Positions 7,227 through 13,226 of a stretch of 20,438 nucleotides of DNA are shown in pieces. Location of the stretch: positions 1 to 20,438 of the forward strand of contig JAZKYU010000034.1 of assembly GCA_045612305.1 (NCBI GenBank), in the 5' to 3' direction. The number at the start of each line of letters is the position of its first letter. The stretch's first letter is position 1. The translations under genes were made by a program, and so were the position numbers. Under the pieces are notes generated by a model. The model had not been told where the DNA came from. It did no database searches and saw only the letters and a list, made by a program, of their open reading frames with translations. The stretch comes from HGM04593 sp045612305. Lineage in GTDB: Bacteria; Bacteroidota; Bacteroidia; Bacteroidales; Bacteroidaceae.

Positions 7227-7251
7227 ATTTGCGGCCAAGGCCGCAAATTTT
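7224..7251. terminator. Bidirectional terminator after the SPOR lipoprotein-rhaM operon
   Basis: AAAATTTGCGGCC (7224-7236) pairs perfectly with GGCCGCAAATTTT (7239-7251), leaving a very small loop. T-rich sequence flanks both sides. It sits six bases after the rhaM stop and isolates that operon from ruvX. Confidence 0.85.
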
Positions 7252-7257
7252 TATCGT

Positions 7258-7647
7258 TTACTCGTAGAGGTTAAATATTCTCTCCATCGCCACCCACTTC
7301 TCGTCGGACGAGCTGCCGGGAGCCGCCTGCTGAAAAACAGACATATAATCTTCCCATTCTTGCTGGCGTGGCAAGGTTGCCAAGCGCGCCATAGCAGCAT
7401 CCCAATCAAAGTCGAGCGGAGCCTCCACTATCATCACCAAGCGGGTACCGACAAGATAAATCTCCATCTCCAGGATACCCACCTCGCGTATGCCCTTGAG
7501 CACCTCGCTCCACACCTCGCCCTTGCTGTGGCGGCGGCGATACTCAGCTATAAGTTCGGGGTTATCCTTTAACTCCAAAGTTTGGCAAAAACGCTTTACC
7601 GCGCAACCATACTCTTTAACCTTATAGCCTGTAGAAGTGCTCTCCAT
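7258..7647 (-). CDS. rhaM: L-rhamnose mutarotase family protein
   Basis: The 129 residues match the L-rhamnose mutarotase (DUF718) family, small ferredoxin-like-fold enzymes that interconvert the alpha and beta anomers of L-rhamnose or related deoxy sugars. Visible hallmarks are EYRRRHSKGEVWSEV (35-49, with the conserved catalytic His at 40 and Tyr at 36), a second strand MEIYLVGTRLVMIVEAP, and WEDYMSVFQQA near the end. About 15 extra N-terminal residues precede the core. Cytoplasmic. The start lies two bases after the stop of the SPOR lipoprotein gene, so the two are transcribed together, yet no rhamnose or fucose catabolic gene is near. The substrate is therefore uncertain; the symbol reflects family only. 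Confidence 0.85.
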   Translation of the reverse strand: MESTSTGYKVKEYGCAVKRFCQTLELKDNPELIAEYRRRHSKGEVWSEVLKGIREVGILEMEIYLVGTRLVMIVEAPLDFDWDAAMARLATLPRQQEWEDYMSVFQQAAPGSSSDEKWVAMERIFNLYE

Positions 7648-7649
7648 AT

Positions 7650-8153
7650 TTACTTATTGTAGAGCAACCACGCCTTCTGAAAGTCGGCGTTATCGGGGTT
7701 GTTAGCCTTGAACTGTGCACGATACTCGGCAGCCTCTTGTTTTGTGTCGAAAGAGCCACAAACCACGCGGTACATAAGAGTCTCGGGGTTCTGAACGATG
7801 ATAGCGTTGTAGCCCTGTGCTACAAGACCCTCTTTCACCGACTCGGCACCCTCTTTGCGACCGAAGCTACCACAAACAACGCTAAAATCCTTCAAAGAGC
7901 CCTCGGCACCCGACGCGAGAACAACCTTCTCTGTGCGATAAGTTGTGTCAATGTTTGAAAGAGCTGAGCCTGTTGTGCTAGACGATACGGGAGCTATCTC
8001 GATAGCCTCGTCGGCCTGGCCTTGGCCCTGTGCAAGCTCCTGCTGCTGAGCAGCATCGTAAGCTTTCTTATACTCCGACGATTTTGTTGTCTTACAAGAT
8101 GTGAACGCAAACACTGAACAGATTGCGAAACTTAATACAAAAAACTTTTTCAT
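7650..8153 (-). CDS. SPOR-domain lipoprotein
   Basis: The 167 residues begin with a lipoprotein signal (MKKFFVLSFAICSVFAFTSC, lipidated Cys at 20), followed by a Gln/Ala-rich linker (about 34-50) and a C-terminal SPOR domain (about 88-165) with the two characteristic half-repeats FSVVCGSFGRKEGAESV and YRVVCGSFDTKQEAAEY. SPOR domains bind glycan strands of peptidoglycan stripped of stem peptides at division sites, so an envelope or septum role is likely. Probably attached to the outer membrane facing the periplasm. First gene of a two-gene operon with rhaM, from the promoter at 8221-8251. Confidence 0.92.
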   Translation of the reverse strand: MKKFFVLSFAICSVFAFTSCKTTKSSEYKKAYDAAQQQELAQGQGQADEAIEIAPVSSSTTGSALSNIDTTYRTEKVVLASGAEGSLKDFSVVCGSFGRKEGAESVKEGLVAQGYNAIIVQNPETLMYRVVCGSFDTKQEAAEYRAQFKANNPDNADFQKAWLLYNK

Positions 8154-8220
8154 TTTATTCTAATTTTAAATTAACGTTCTTAAATATCACTGCGCTCAAC
8201 ACGTTCCCCGCAGTTTAGCG

Positions 8221-8251
8221 CAAAGGTAGTAATAAAACCGCGGTACAACAA
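8221..8251 (-). promoter_or_regulatory. Promoter of the SPOR lipoprotein-rhaM operon
   Basis: On the minus strand TTG (8251-8249) is followed after 20 bases by TACCTTTG (8228-8221), an exact TAnnTTTG -7 box. The start codon is about 68 bases downstream. The facing dnaJ gene must have its promoter in the rest of the 219-base divergent spacer; the best candidate there is an imperfect TATTTTTC around 8264-8271. Confidence 0.65.
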
Positions 8252-8372
8252 CTAAACAGTGCATATTTTTCGCCAGAAATAGAGCATAGCCCCATATAAA
8301 GAAAAAAATATGCCACAAACAGCACAAACCACCAAGCGCTGCGACTTGTTTTATTGCAAAAAAACAGAAAAT

Positions 8373-9263
8373 ATGGCATTTATAGATTACTACAAAGTGC
8401 TTGGCGTGGAGCGCGATGCAAAAGAGAGCGACATAAAAAAAGCCTACCGACGGCTGGCAAAAAAGTACCACCCCGACACAAACAAAAACGACCCACAAGC
8501 CGAGGAGCGTTTCCAGGCGATAAACGAGGCCAACGAGGTTTTGAGTAACCCCGAGAAACGGAAAAAATATGACGAGTATGGCGAGCACTGGAAGCAGGCC
8601 GACGAATTTGAAGCGCGCCGCCGCGAGCAAAGCCGATGGGGGCAAGGGAGCAGCTTTGGTGGGTGGGGCGACTTTAGCGGCAGCAGCGAGAACGCAAGCG
8701 GTTTCAGCGACTTTTTCGAGCAGCTTTTCGGCACTATGGGAAGCAACCGCCGAAACAAAAACCGCGACCTGCAAGCCACCCTCTCCATAACCCTGCGCGA
8801 GGCGGCCACCACGCACCGCCAAACATTCTCCATAAACGGAGAAAACATAAGAATAACCATACCCGCAGGCATAGCCGACGGGCAAAAGATACGTTTGCGG
8901 GGCTACGGCACCCCCGCACCCGACGGCAGCCGAGGCGACCTCTACATAACCTTCAGGGTGGAGAGCGACAGCACCTTCACCCGCGAAGGCGACAACCTGC
9001 TTGCCACAGCGCACGTCGACATATTCACCCTGCTGCTTGGTGGCGAGGTAAACATCCCTACCCTCAACGGCGAAGTCAAGGCCACAATAAAATCGGGCAC
9101 CCCACCCGACAGCCGATTACGCCTCAAAGGCAAGGGCTTCCCCGTCTACAAGAAAGAGGGCGAAGCGGGCGACCTTATAATAACCATAAAAGCTCTTATG
9201 CCCACCCTCAACAGCGAGCAAAAAGAGCTTCTACGACAAGCAAAAAACCTCTCCCACAAATAA
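8373..9263 (+). CDS. cbpA: DnaJ-type co-chaperone of the CbpA class
   Basis: This 296-residue J-domain protein stimulates the DnaK ATPase and hands over unfolded clients. The J domain (3-70) has YYKVLGV and the essential HPD at 33-35; a Gly/Ser/Phe-rich linker (about 88-125) follows, then the two beta-barrel substrate-binding domains (about 130-290) with ITIPAGIADGQKIRLRGYG and DLYITFRV. There is no cysteine zinc-finger cluster, which sets it apart from DnaJ proper. I start at the ATG at 8373 (MAFIDYYK); the frame stays open 21 codons further upstream without family similarity. Plus strand, alone in its unit, ended by a terminator over its stop codon. No cbpM (MerR-like partner) gene follows. 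Sixteen of its seventeen isoleucines use ATA. Confidence 0.93.
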   Translation: MAFIDYYKVLGVERDAKESDIKKAYRRLAKKYHPDTNKNDPQAEERFQAINEANEVLSNPEKRKKYDEYGEHWKQADEFEARRREQSRWGQGSSFGGWGDFSGSSENASGFSDFFEQLFGTMGSNRRNKNRDLQATLSITLREAATTHRQTFSINGENIRITIPAGIADGQKIRLRGYGTPAPDGSRGDLYITFRVESDSTFTREGDNLLATAHVDIFTLLLGGEVNIPTLNGEVKATIKSGTPPDSRLRLKGKGFPVYKKEGEAGDLIITIKALMPTLNSEQKELLRQAKNLSHK

Positions 9264-9278
9264 AAGGGAGAGGTTTTT
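9243..9278. terminator. Bidirectional terminator between dnaJ and tspO
   Basis: AAAAACCTCTCCC (9243-9255) pairs perfectly with GGGAGAGGTTTTT (9266-9278), a 13-base stem with a 10-base loop and T-runs in both directions. The left arm lies inside the last codons of dnaJ, and its stop codon (9261-9263) lies in the loop. It serves both convergent genes. Confidence 0.9.
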
Positions 9279-9286
9279 AAAGTTTT

Positions 9287-9751
9287 CTAGTTGTAGACGG
9301 CAACAAAACCGTTGAGATAGGTAGCAAAGAGCAACCACAGCACGTAGGGCACCATGAGCCAACCACTTGCCCTTCTCACCATAAAACAGCCCGCCACATA
9401 CATAAGCGCAAGCATATCCATAAGCAGGAGCACCACAAGCCCCATAAGCGGCGATTGCATATAAAAGAAACAGAAACTCCACAAAACATTCAGCAGAAGC
9501 TGCGTTGTAAAGAGTGTAAGCATAAGGCGCGAGTATATAGAGCGCACGCCCCACATAATACCCGCAGCAACACCCATAAGAACATAGATCACGCCCCATA
9601 CTACGGGAAACACCGCAGCGGGCGGCGTGAGGGGAGAAAGCACAAGCGAGGGATACCACCCTACCAAAGAGGAGGCCTGCAACAAACGCGACACATAGCC
9701 GGCAAACAAGCAGATGGCCACAAACAGAATAACGGGAACAACCTTTCTCAT
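9287..9751 (-). CDS. tspO: TspO/MBR family membrane protein
   Basis: The 154 residues form five hydrophobic segments, the standard TspO/MBR (translocator protein) topology in the membrane. Family signatures visible: WYPSLVLSPLTPPAAVFPVVW (residues 32-52), LLNVLWSFCFF in the middle, and PYVLWLLFATYLNGFVAVYN at the C-terminus, where the tryptophans and the asparagine are conserved. Members bind porphyrins such as protoporphyrin IX and cholesterol-like ligands; in bacteria they act in light, oxygen or stress responses, with uncertain mechanism. Length is normal (about 150-165). It stands alone: the terminator at 9243-9278 follows it and the one at 9803-9839 lies upstream. I see no clear TAnnTTTG promoter in the 50 bases between. 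Confidence 0.93.
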   Translation of the reverse strand: MRKVVPVILFVAICLFAGYVSRLLQASSLVGWYPSLVLSPLTPPAAVFPVVWGVIYVLMGVAAGIMWGVRSIYSRLMLTLFTTQLLLNVLWSFCFFYMQSPLMGLVVLLLMDMLALMYVAGCFMVRRASGWLMVPYVLWLLFATYLNGFVAVYN

Positions 9752-9796
9752 ATCGATATTTTTTTATACTCTAACATCGACAAGAGGGTATTTGTT

Positions 9797-9839
9797 GCAA
9801 AAAAGCGAGCAGGGCAGCCAAAAACCGCCCTGCTCGCTT
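9797..9839 (-). terminator. Terminator reading on the minus strand with no adjacent minus-strand gene
   Basis: AAGCGAGCAGGGC (9803-9815) pairs perfectly with GCCCTGCTCGCTT (9827-9839), a 13-base stem with an 11-base loop, followed on the minus strand by a T-run (9804-9799). The sequence on its minus-strand upstream side (9844-10435) encodes only plus-strand relic ORFs, so the gene it once served is no longer next to it. Confidence 0.85.
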
Positions 9840-9843
9840 ATAA

Positions 9844-10263
9844 TTATCTTTTGCTCGTAAAATAACTTCCGTTTTCGAGGTCTACCGCCAAGTGTTCCAC
9901 CAAACCGCAAAGCTGGTACAAAAAGAACTCACCCGCAAAGAACTCCTGCAAATGGCACTCGAGGCCGAAGAAGAGAAAGAACGCTTGCAACTGGAGGTTA
10001 AATCCCAGCAAGCACAAATCGAAGCCAACGCACCCCGCGTTCTCTTCTCCCAAGCCGTTGAAACCTCGGGTAAATCAATCCTCATAGGCGAGCTTGCCAA
10101 GATACTTCGCCAAAACGGCATCGAAATAGGAGAACGCCGCCTCTTCGAGATAAAGAAAACCACCATCAACAAGCCCGATGGCACCACACTCGTCAGCACC
10201 ACCAAAGTAAGCGGTAAAGGACAAATCTATTTCGTCGATAAATTCTTGCGCCAAGCAGCCTAA
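9844..10263 (+). pseudogene. Remnant of a phage antirepressor (KilAC domain), truncated and internally deleted
   Basis: The frame is open from 9844 and codes for a coiled, Glu/Gln-rich stretch (KELTRKELLQMALEAEEEKE) followed by a KilAC domain, the C-terminal DNA-binding half of phage antirepressors such as P1 Ant. KilAC hallmarks are PRVLFSQAVETS, SILIGELAKILRQNGIEIGERRLFE and KVSGKGQIYFVDKFL. Two defects show: the N-terminal antirepressor (Bro/Rha-type) domain is absent, with only a GTG (9892) as possible start, and about 30 residues are missing from mid-domain (normally a WLRENGYL...MPTQ...GLFEI segment). The gap falls at 10141-10149, where RLFE is joined directly to IKKTT, consistent with recombination between two CTCTTCGAG-like copies. 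A short expressed variant cannot be excluded, but a decaying prophage gene is most likely. Confidence 0.75.
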
Positions 10264-10273
10264 TCTCTACCCT

Positions 10274-10435
10274 ATGAAAACCAAAGAACAATTTAACATA
10301 GAGAAAGTTGCCAAAAACCGCGCCTACGCTTTCATACTCGCAATGGGCTTGCTTAAAGAATTTCACACCTTCGTCAACACAACCCACGATTTAAACCCAC
10401 ACGAGCTGTGCCAATACCTTATAAACAATAAATAA
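10274..10435 (+). CDS. Small ORF of 53 residues next to the antirepressor relic
   Basis: Starting at the ATG at 10274, ten bases after the stop of the KilAC relic, this frame encodes MKTKEQFNIEKVAKNRAYAF and continues with a helical, hydrophobic-patterned stretch (ILAMGLLKEF) to LCQYLINNK. I recognise no family. Its tight spacing and same strand suggest it came with the phage gene as a small phage protein. A stem-loop follows immediately (10440-10470). Codon use is ordinary for the window. It may be a real small gene or another relic. Confidence 0.45.
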   Translation: MKTKEQFNIEKVAKNRAYAFILAMGLLKEFHTFVNTTHDLNPHELCQYLINNK

Positions 10436-10439
10436 ACAA

Positions 10440-10470
10440 TCCCCTGCTATCCTCAACGGGCGGCAGGGGA
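10440..10470. terminator. Hairpin between the small ORF and the lipoprotein gene
   Basis: TCCCCTGC (10440-10447) pairs perfectly with GCAGGGGA (10463-10470). T-content after the stem is modest in both directions (AAGTTTTC on plus, TTGTTTATTT on minus), so it may serve as a weak bidirectional terminator for the convergent neighbours. Confidence 0.55.
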
Positions 10471-10476
10471 AAGTTT

Positions 10477-11361
10477 TCATTGCTCTAAATTATATATATT
10501 GTAGAACATATTAGCTCTTTTAAACTTAAAGTATTGATTTGTGACATAGGTTACTCCGTGACAAGGCTTTTCCTTTTTGTCAATAAACATTTCGCTCTCT
10601 TTGTAATTCTTTAACGAACTTACCCAAAACTCGTTCTCAATATTATACTCTTTATCGTTAATCACATAAGTTATCCTATTTTCAAAAATTAAAGGAGAGT
10701 CGCTTTTTGTGTAAACAATCTTGTTGCAATTCTTATGTGCATAATCAAACCTCTTGTCACATTCGTAATGCACATAATTAGATATAACAAAGCCGTCTAT
10801 GCGCTTAAAGGAATTAGCAGGTATAGTGATAGTTTCTGTTGGATATTTTGTCTTTGACGAGCTTCCGGCGAGAATGTTGGTAGTGCTTAATTTCTTTGAG
10901 GTATTGTTAGAACTACCATAGAAGATTCCATTGCCGACATATTTGCTTTCAATAGTGGGGAAATAATTATATGGCTTAAATGTGTAATTTGCTTGGCCAT
11001 TCAATAATGAATTACTCCTAAATGTCTCATAAGAAGAAAGCACGCTTAAAGAAGAAGATTGCTCCCAACTGCGCGTGCTGGTGTATGAACTATTATCGTA
11101 ATAGTCTATAGCTTGCCCGTTTTTAATAAAATAAGATTTCTTCAAGTTTATTATAATATCTTCATCGGTTTTATTAACGAAAATAAAACTTGCATTGCCT
11201 CCACAACCCCACAAATCATAGACCACATCGCAGTTGTCATCGCTATAAACAATCACATTCTCGTTCTTTTCAAGGTTAGTTTCCACCTCATATACTTGAT
11301 AAAAAGTGTTACACGATTGCAAGAATAGCGCTAATAAAAGAATAGATAAGATATTTTTCAT
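10477..11361 (-). CDS. Putative lipoprotein of unknown function, AT-rich
   Basis: The 294 residues start with a lipoprotein signal (MKNILSILLLALFLQSC, lipidated Cys at 17). I chose the ATG at 11361 because it places the signal at the very N-terminus; the frame is open 8 codons further up. The mature part has a segment CDVVYDLWGCGGNASFIFVN (44-63) with paired cysteines and a beta-strand pattern, then a Ser/Tyr/Asn-rich middle (about 88-175), and further strands with scattered cysteines. I recall similar lipoproteins of unknown role in Bacteroides genomes but know no function. Base composition is clearly lower in GC than all flanking genes, and it sits beside a phage relic, so recent transfer is likely. 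It has its own promoter (11387-11416). Confidence 0.75.
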   Translation of the reverse strand: MKNILSILLLALFLQSCNTFYQVYEVETNLEKNENVIVYSDDNCDVVYDLWGCGGNASFIFVNKTDEDIIINLKKSYFIKNGQAIDYYDNSSYTSTRSWEQSSSLSVLSSYETFRSNSLLNGQANYTFKPYNYFPTIESKYVGNGIFYGSSNNTSKKLSTTNILAGSSSKTKYPTETITIPANSFKRIDGFVISNYVHYECDKRFDYAHKNCNKIVYTKSDSPLIFENRITYVINDKEYNIENEFWVSSLKNYKESEMFIDKKEKPCHGVTYVTNQYFKFKRANMFYNIYNLEQ

Positions 11362-11386
11362 AATTTTTATTTTTTGAGTTAACACG

Positions 11387-11416
11387 CAAATGTACCTTGT
11401 TATATCAACAATGCAA
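11387..11416 (-). promoter_or_regulatory. Promoter of the AT-rich lipoprotein gene, with inverted repeat in the spacer
   Basis: On the minus strand TTG (11416-11414) is followed after 19 bases by TACATTTG (11394-11387), an exact -7 box, 26 bases before the start codon. The spacer holds a small inverted repeat, TTGTT (11397-11401) and AACAA (11407-11411), placed where a repressor could block polymerase. Confidence 0.6.
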
Positions 11417-11433
11417 CACTTTTTTGTGGTAAT

Positions 11434-12381
11434 TTATTCACCCTTTTTCTCGTTTCTCGCCTTGATAACATCGTTTATCTGCGAGCTTGAGTGATAAGGT
11501 ACCTTGCCCGAGGGAACATACTTACTCGACGAGGAGAGGTGTGTATCTTGATCGTCGAAGAAGATGTGTGCGCCGAAAGCTTTTAAAAGTTCATCTTTGC
11601 GCAAACCACCCAAGAAGTAAGCCTCGTCGACATAAACGCCCCACTTGCGCAAAGTTTTTATAACGCGGAAGTGCGATGGCAAGCTGCGCGATGTTACTAT
11701 AGCCAAGCGCAAGGGCGAGAGTTCGATAGAGGTGGGCAAGCACTCTTGTATGGCCGAAAGTTTCTTAAGCAGGTTGGCAAAGGGGCCCTCCTTCAAAGGA
11801 ACATCGGCGTTCTCTTTCTCGTATTTATAGAAAGCATCTATACCCTCCTCCTTGAAGCGACACTCCGACTCGTCGGAGAAGATAACAGCGTCGGCATCGA
11901 AGGCTATCTTCACACGGCTATCCTCGGGGTTAAAGTCGGTGGGAGGGGCATAAATGAGCGCAGCAGCACAAATACCAGAGTCTATCACACGTTGCACATC
12001 GCTCTCGTCCTTCGACAAAAAGAGGTCTATGGAAAAAGCCTTCAAATACTTTGAGAGCGACTCACCGCCCGACAAGGCCACGCGAGTTATGTCGAGCCCG
12101 TAAACATCGAGCGACTTAAGCATACGCATACCCGTTTCGGGGCTGTTGCGCGACATCACAACCACCTCCACTATGGGGCGGTTGGCTTGTTTGTTAAGCT
12201 CGAGCAAGCTCTTTACAAGATAAAAAGCTGTACCTTTCTCCAAGGGCTCATCTTCGTGCTCCTCTTGATATTTTCTGTACTTTGCTATACCGTCGCGCTC
12301 AAATATTTCGTTCTCCTTTTCGAGGTCGAACAACGCACGCGACGACACACCCACGACCAAACGACCGTCTAAATTCTCCAT
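11434..12381 (-). CDS. Cytosolic 5'-nucleotidase (NT5C1-like family)
   Basis: The 315 residues match the cytosolic 5'-nucleotidase family (PF06189), which dephosphorylates nucleoside monophosphates such as AMP or IMP. Family motifs are VGVSSRALFDLEKEN (10-24), the SRNSPETGMRMLKSL block (77-91), YGLDITRVALSGG (94-106), and FDADAVIFSDESE (161-173), the aspartate loop typical of this HAD-like fold. A second ITSRSLPSHFRVIKTLRKWGV-like element (about 228-248) and FFDDQDTHL near the end complete the enzyme. Length is normal (about 300-320). ATG at 12381. Single-gene unit with its own promoter; no clear hairpin terminator follows, and the next gene downstream is the AT-rich lipoprotein 72 bases away. 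Confidence 0.9.
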   Translation of the reverse strand: MENLDGRLVVGVSSRALFDLEKENEIFERDGIAKYRKYQEEHEDEPLEKGTAFYLVKSLLELNKQANRPIVEVVVMSRNSPETGMRMLKSLDVYGLDITRVALSGGESLSKYLKAFSIDLFLSKDESDVQRVIDSGICAAALIYAPPTDFNPEDSRVKIAFDADAVIFSDESECRFKEEGIDAFYKYEKENADVPLKEGPFANLLKKLSAIQECLPTSIELSPLRLAIVTSRSLPSHFRVIKTLRKWGVYVDEAYFLGGLRKDELLKAFGAHIFFDDQDTHLSSSSKYVPSGKVPYHSSSQINDVIKARNEKKGE

Positions 12382-12422
12382 ATATTATTCTGTAAACCGT
12401 TCAACTTAAAAAATTTCGAGCC

Positions 12423-12453
12423 CAAAAATAACTCATTTATACTCATCTATCAA
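12423..12453 (-). promoter_or_regulatory. Promoter of the 5'-nucleotidase gene
   Basis: On the minus strand TTG (12453-12451) is followed after 20 bases by TATTTTTG (12430-12423), an exact TAnnTTTG box, about 42 bases before the start codon. It lies in the 162-base divergent spacer shared with the HAD gene. Confidence 0.6.
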
Positions 12454-12516
12454 TAAAAAAGATAAAATAATTACCCGCGCAAGCACATTTGCCTGCAAAC
12501 TTCCACAAAAAAGCTA

Positions 12517-12524
12517 TAACTTTG
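12517..12524 (+). promoter_or_regulatory. -7 box of the HAD phosphatase gene
   Basis: TAACTTTG is an exact TAnnTTTG match 19 bases before the start codon. The nearest TTTG (12488-12491) is 25 bases upstream, longer than the usual spacing, so the -33 element is uncertain. The transcript would have a very short leader. Confidence 0.5.
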
Positions 12525-12543
12525 CAGAAACATTTACTGCTTT

Positions 12544-13170
12544 ATGATAAAAGAGATAGTTTTCGACTTCGGCGGGGTGCTCACCATCATCGACACCAAG
12601 CAAGCGATGCAGCGCTTTCGTGAGATAGGCGTAAACAGCCCCGAAGAGTACATAAACCCCTACTGCCAGAAAGGCCCCTTCTTCGCACTCGAAAACGGCG
12701 ACATAACAGCCGAGGAGTTTTGCGAGGAGCTATCGAAGATAACAGGGCGCACCATAACCCGCGACGATGCAAGGTATGCGTGGCTCGGCTTCATAGTGGA
12801 GGTACAGACTGAATTTATGGAGTTTCTGCAACAGTTGCGCCCCCGCTACCGCCTCTCGGTGCTGAGCAACACAAACCCCTTCATACAAGAGTGGGCATGC
12901 AGCTCGGCCTTCACACCCTGCGGCAAAACGCTCAACGACTACTTCGACCGCCTCTTTTTCAGTTTCAAGATGAACTGTTCGAAGCCCAACGAGGAGATTT
13001 ACCGCAAAATGTTGCTCCAGGGTAACATGAAAGCCGAAGAGACTCTTTTCCTCGACGACGGCGAGAAAAACATAAACGCGGCACGCAAGGTGGGCATAAA
13101 CACTCTAAAAGTTGCCAACGGAGAAGACTGGCGCAAAACCCTGGAAAAAGTTCTTCAATACCATAAATAG
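12544..13170 (+). CDS. HAD-superfamily hydrolase, subclass IA (YihX-like)
   Basis: A 208-residue haloacid dehalogenase-type phosphatase. The four motifs are visible: FDFGGVL with nucleophile D8, SNTNPF (S108), K147 in CSKPNEEIY, and FLDDGEKNI (D171, D172). The residue two after the nucleophile is Gly (10) where most HAD phosphatases have an acid-base Asp; this DxGGV form is shared with YihX (alpha-glucose-1-phosphatase) and epoxide hydrolase N-domains. A helical cap lies at about residues 15-85. The substrate is not predictable, though a sugar phosphate is plausible. ATG at 12544. Single gene divergent from the 5'-nucleotidase, ended by a strong terminator. Confidence 0.9.
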   Translation: MIKEIVFDFGGVLTIIDTKQAMQRFREIGVNSPEEYINPYCQKGPFFALENGDITAEEFCEELSKITGRTITRDDARYAWLGFIVEVQTEFMEFLQQLRPRYRLSVLSNTNPFIQEWACSSAFTPCGKTLNDYFDRLFFSFKMNCSKPNEEIYRKMLLQGNMKAEETLFLDDGEKNINAARKVGINTLKVANGEDWRKTLEKVLQYHK

Positions 13171-13171
13171 C

Positions 13172-13203
13172 AAAAACCCCGATGCTTAAGCACCGGGGTT
13201 TTT
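13172..13203. terminator. Bidirectional terminator between the HAD gene and sulP
   Basis: AAAAACCCCG (13172-13181) pairs with CGGGGTTTTT (13194-13203), and the loop can form a further TGC/GCA stem. T-runs flank both sides. It begins two bases after the HAD stop codon and serves both convergent genes. Confidence 0.9.
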
Positions 13204-13226
13204 ATCTATATAAGATACTTTAATTA

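Noticed and set aside
7137..7238. N-terminal extension of ruvX with a hydrophobic stretch resembling a membrane anchor
   Set aside because: The extension runs into the bidirectional terminator and carries two promoter boxes; family similarity starts exactly at MARILAIDYG.
8196..9014. 272-residue minus-strand open frame opposite dnaJ
   Set aside because: Cys/Val/Ala-rich, signal-less translation that mirrors the J-domain gene; the dnaJ frame has all motifs.
9752..11433. Possible complete prophage or integrative element
   Set aside because: No integrase, transposase, structural phage gene or flanking direct repeat is visible; only a relic and small ORFs remain.
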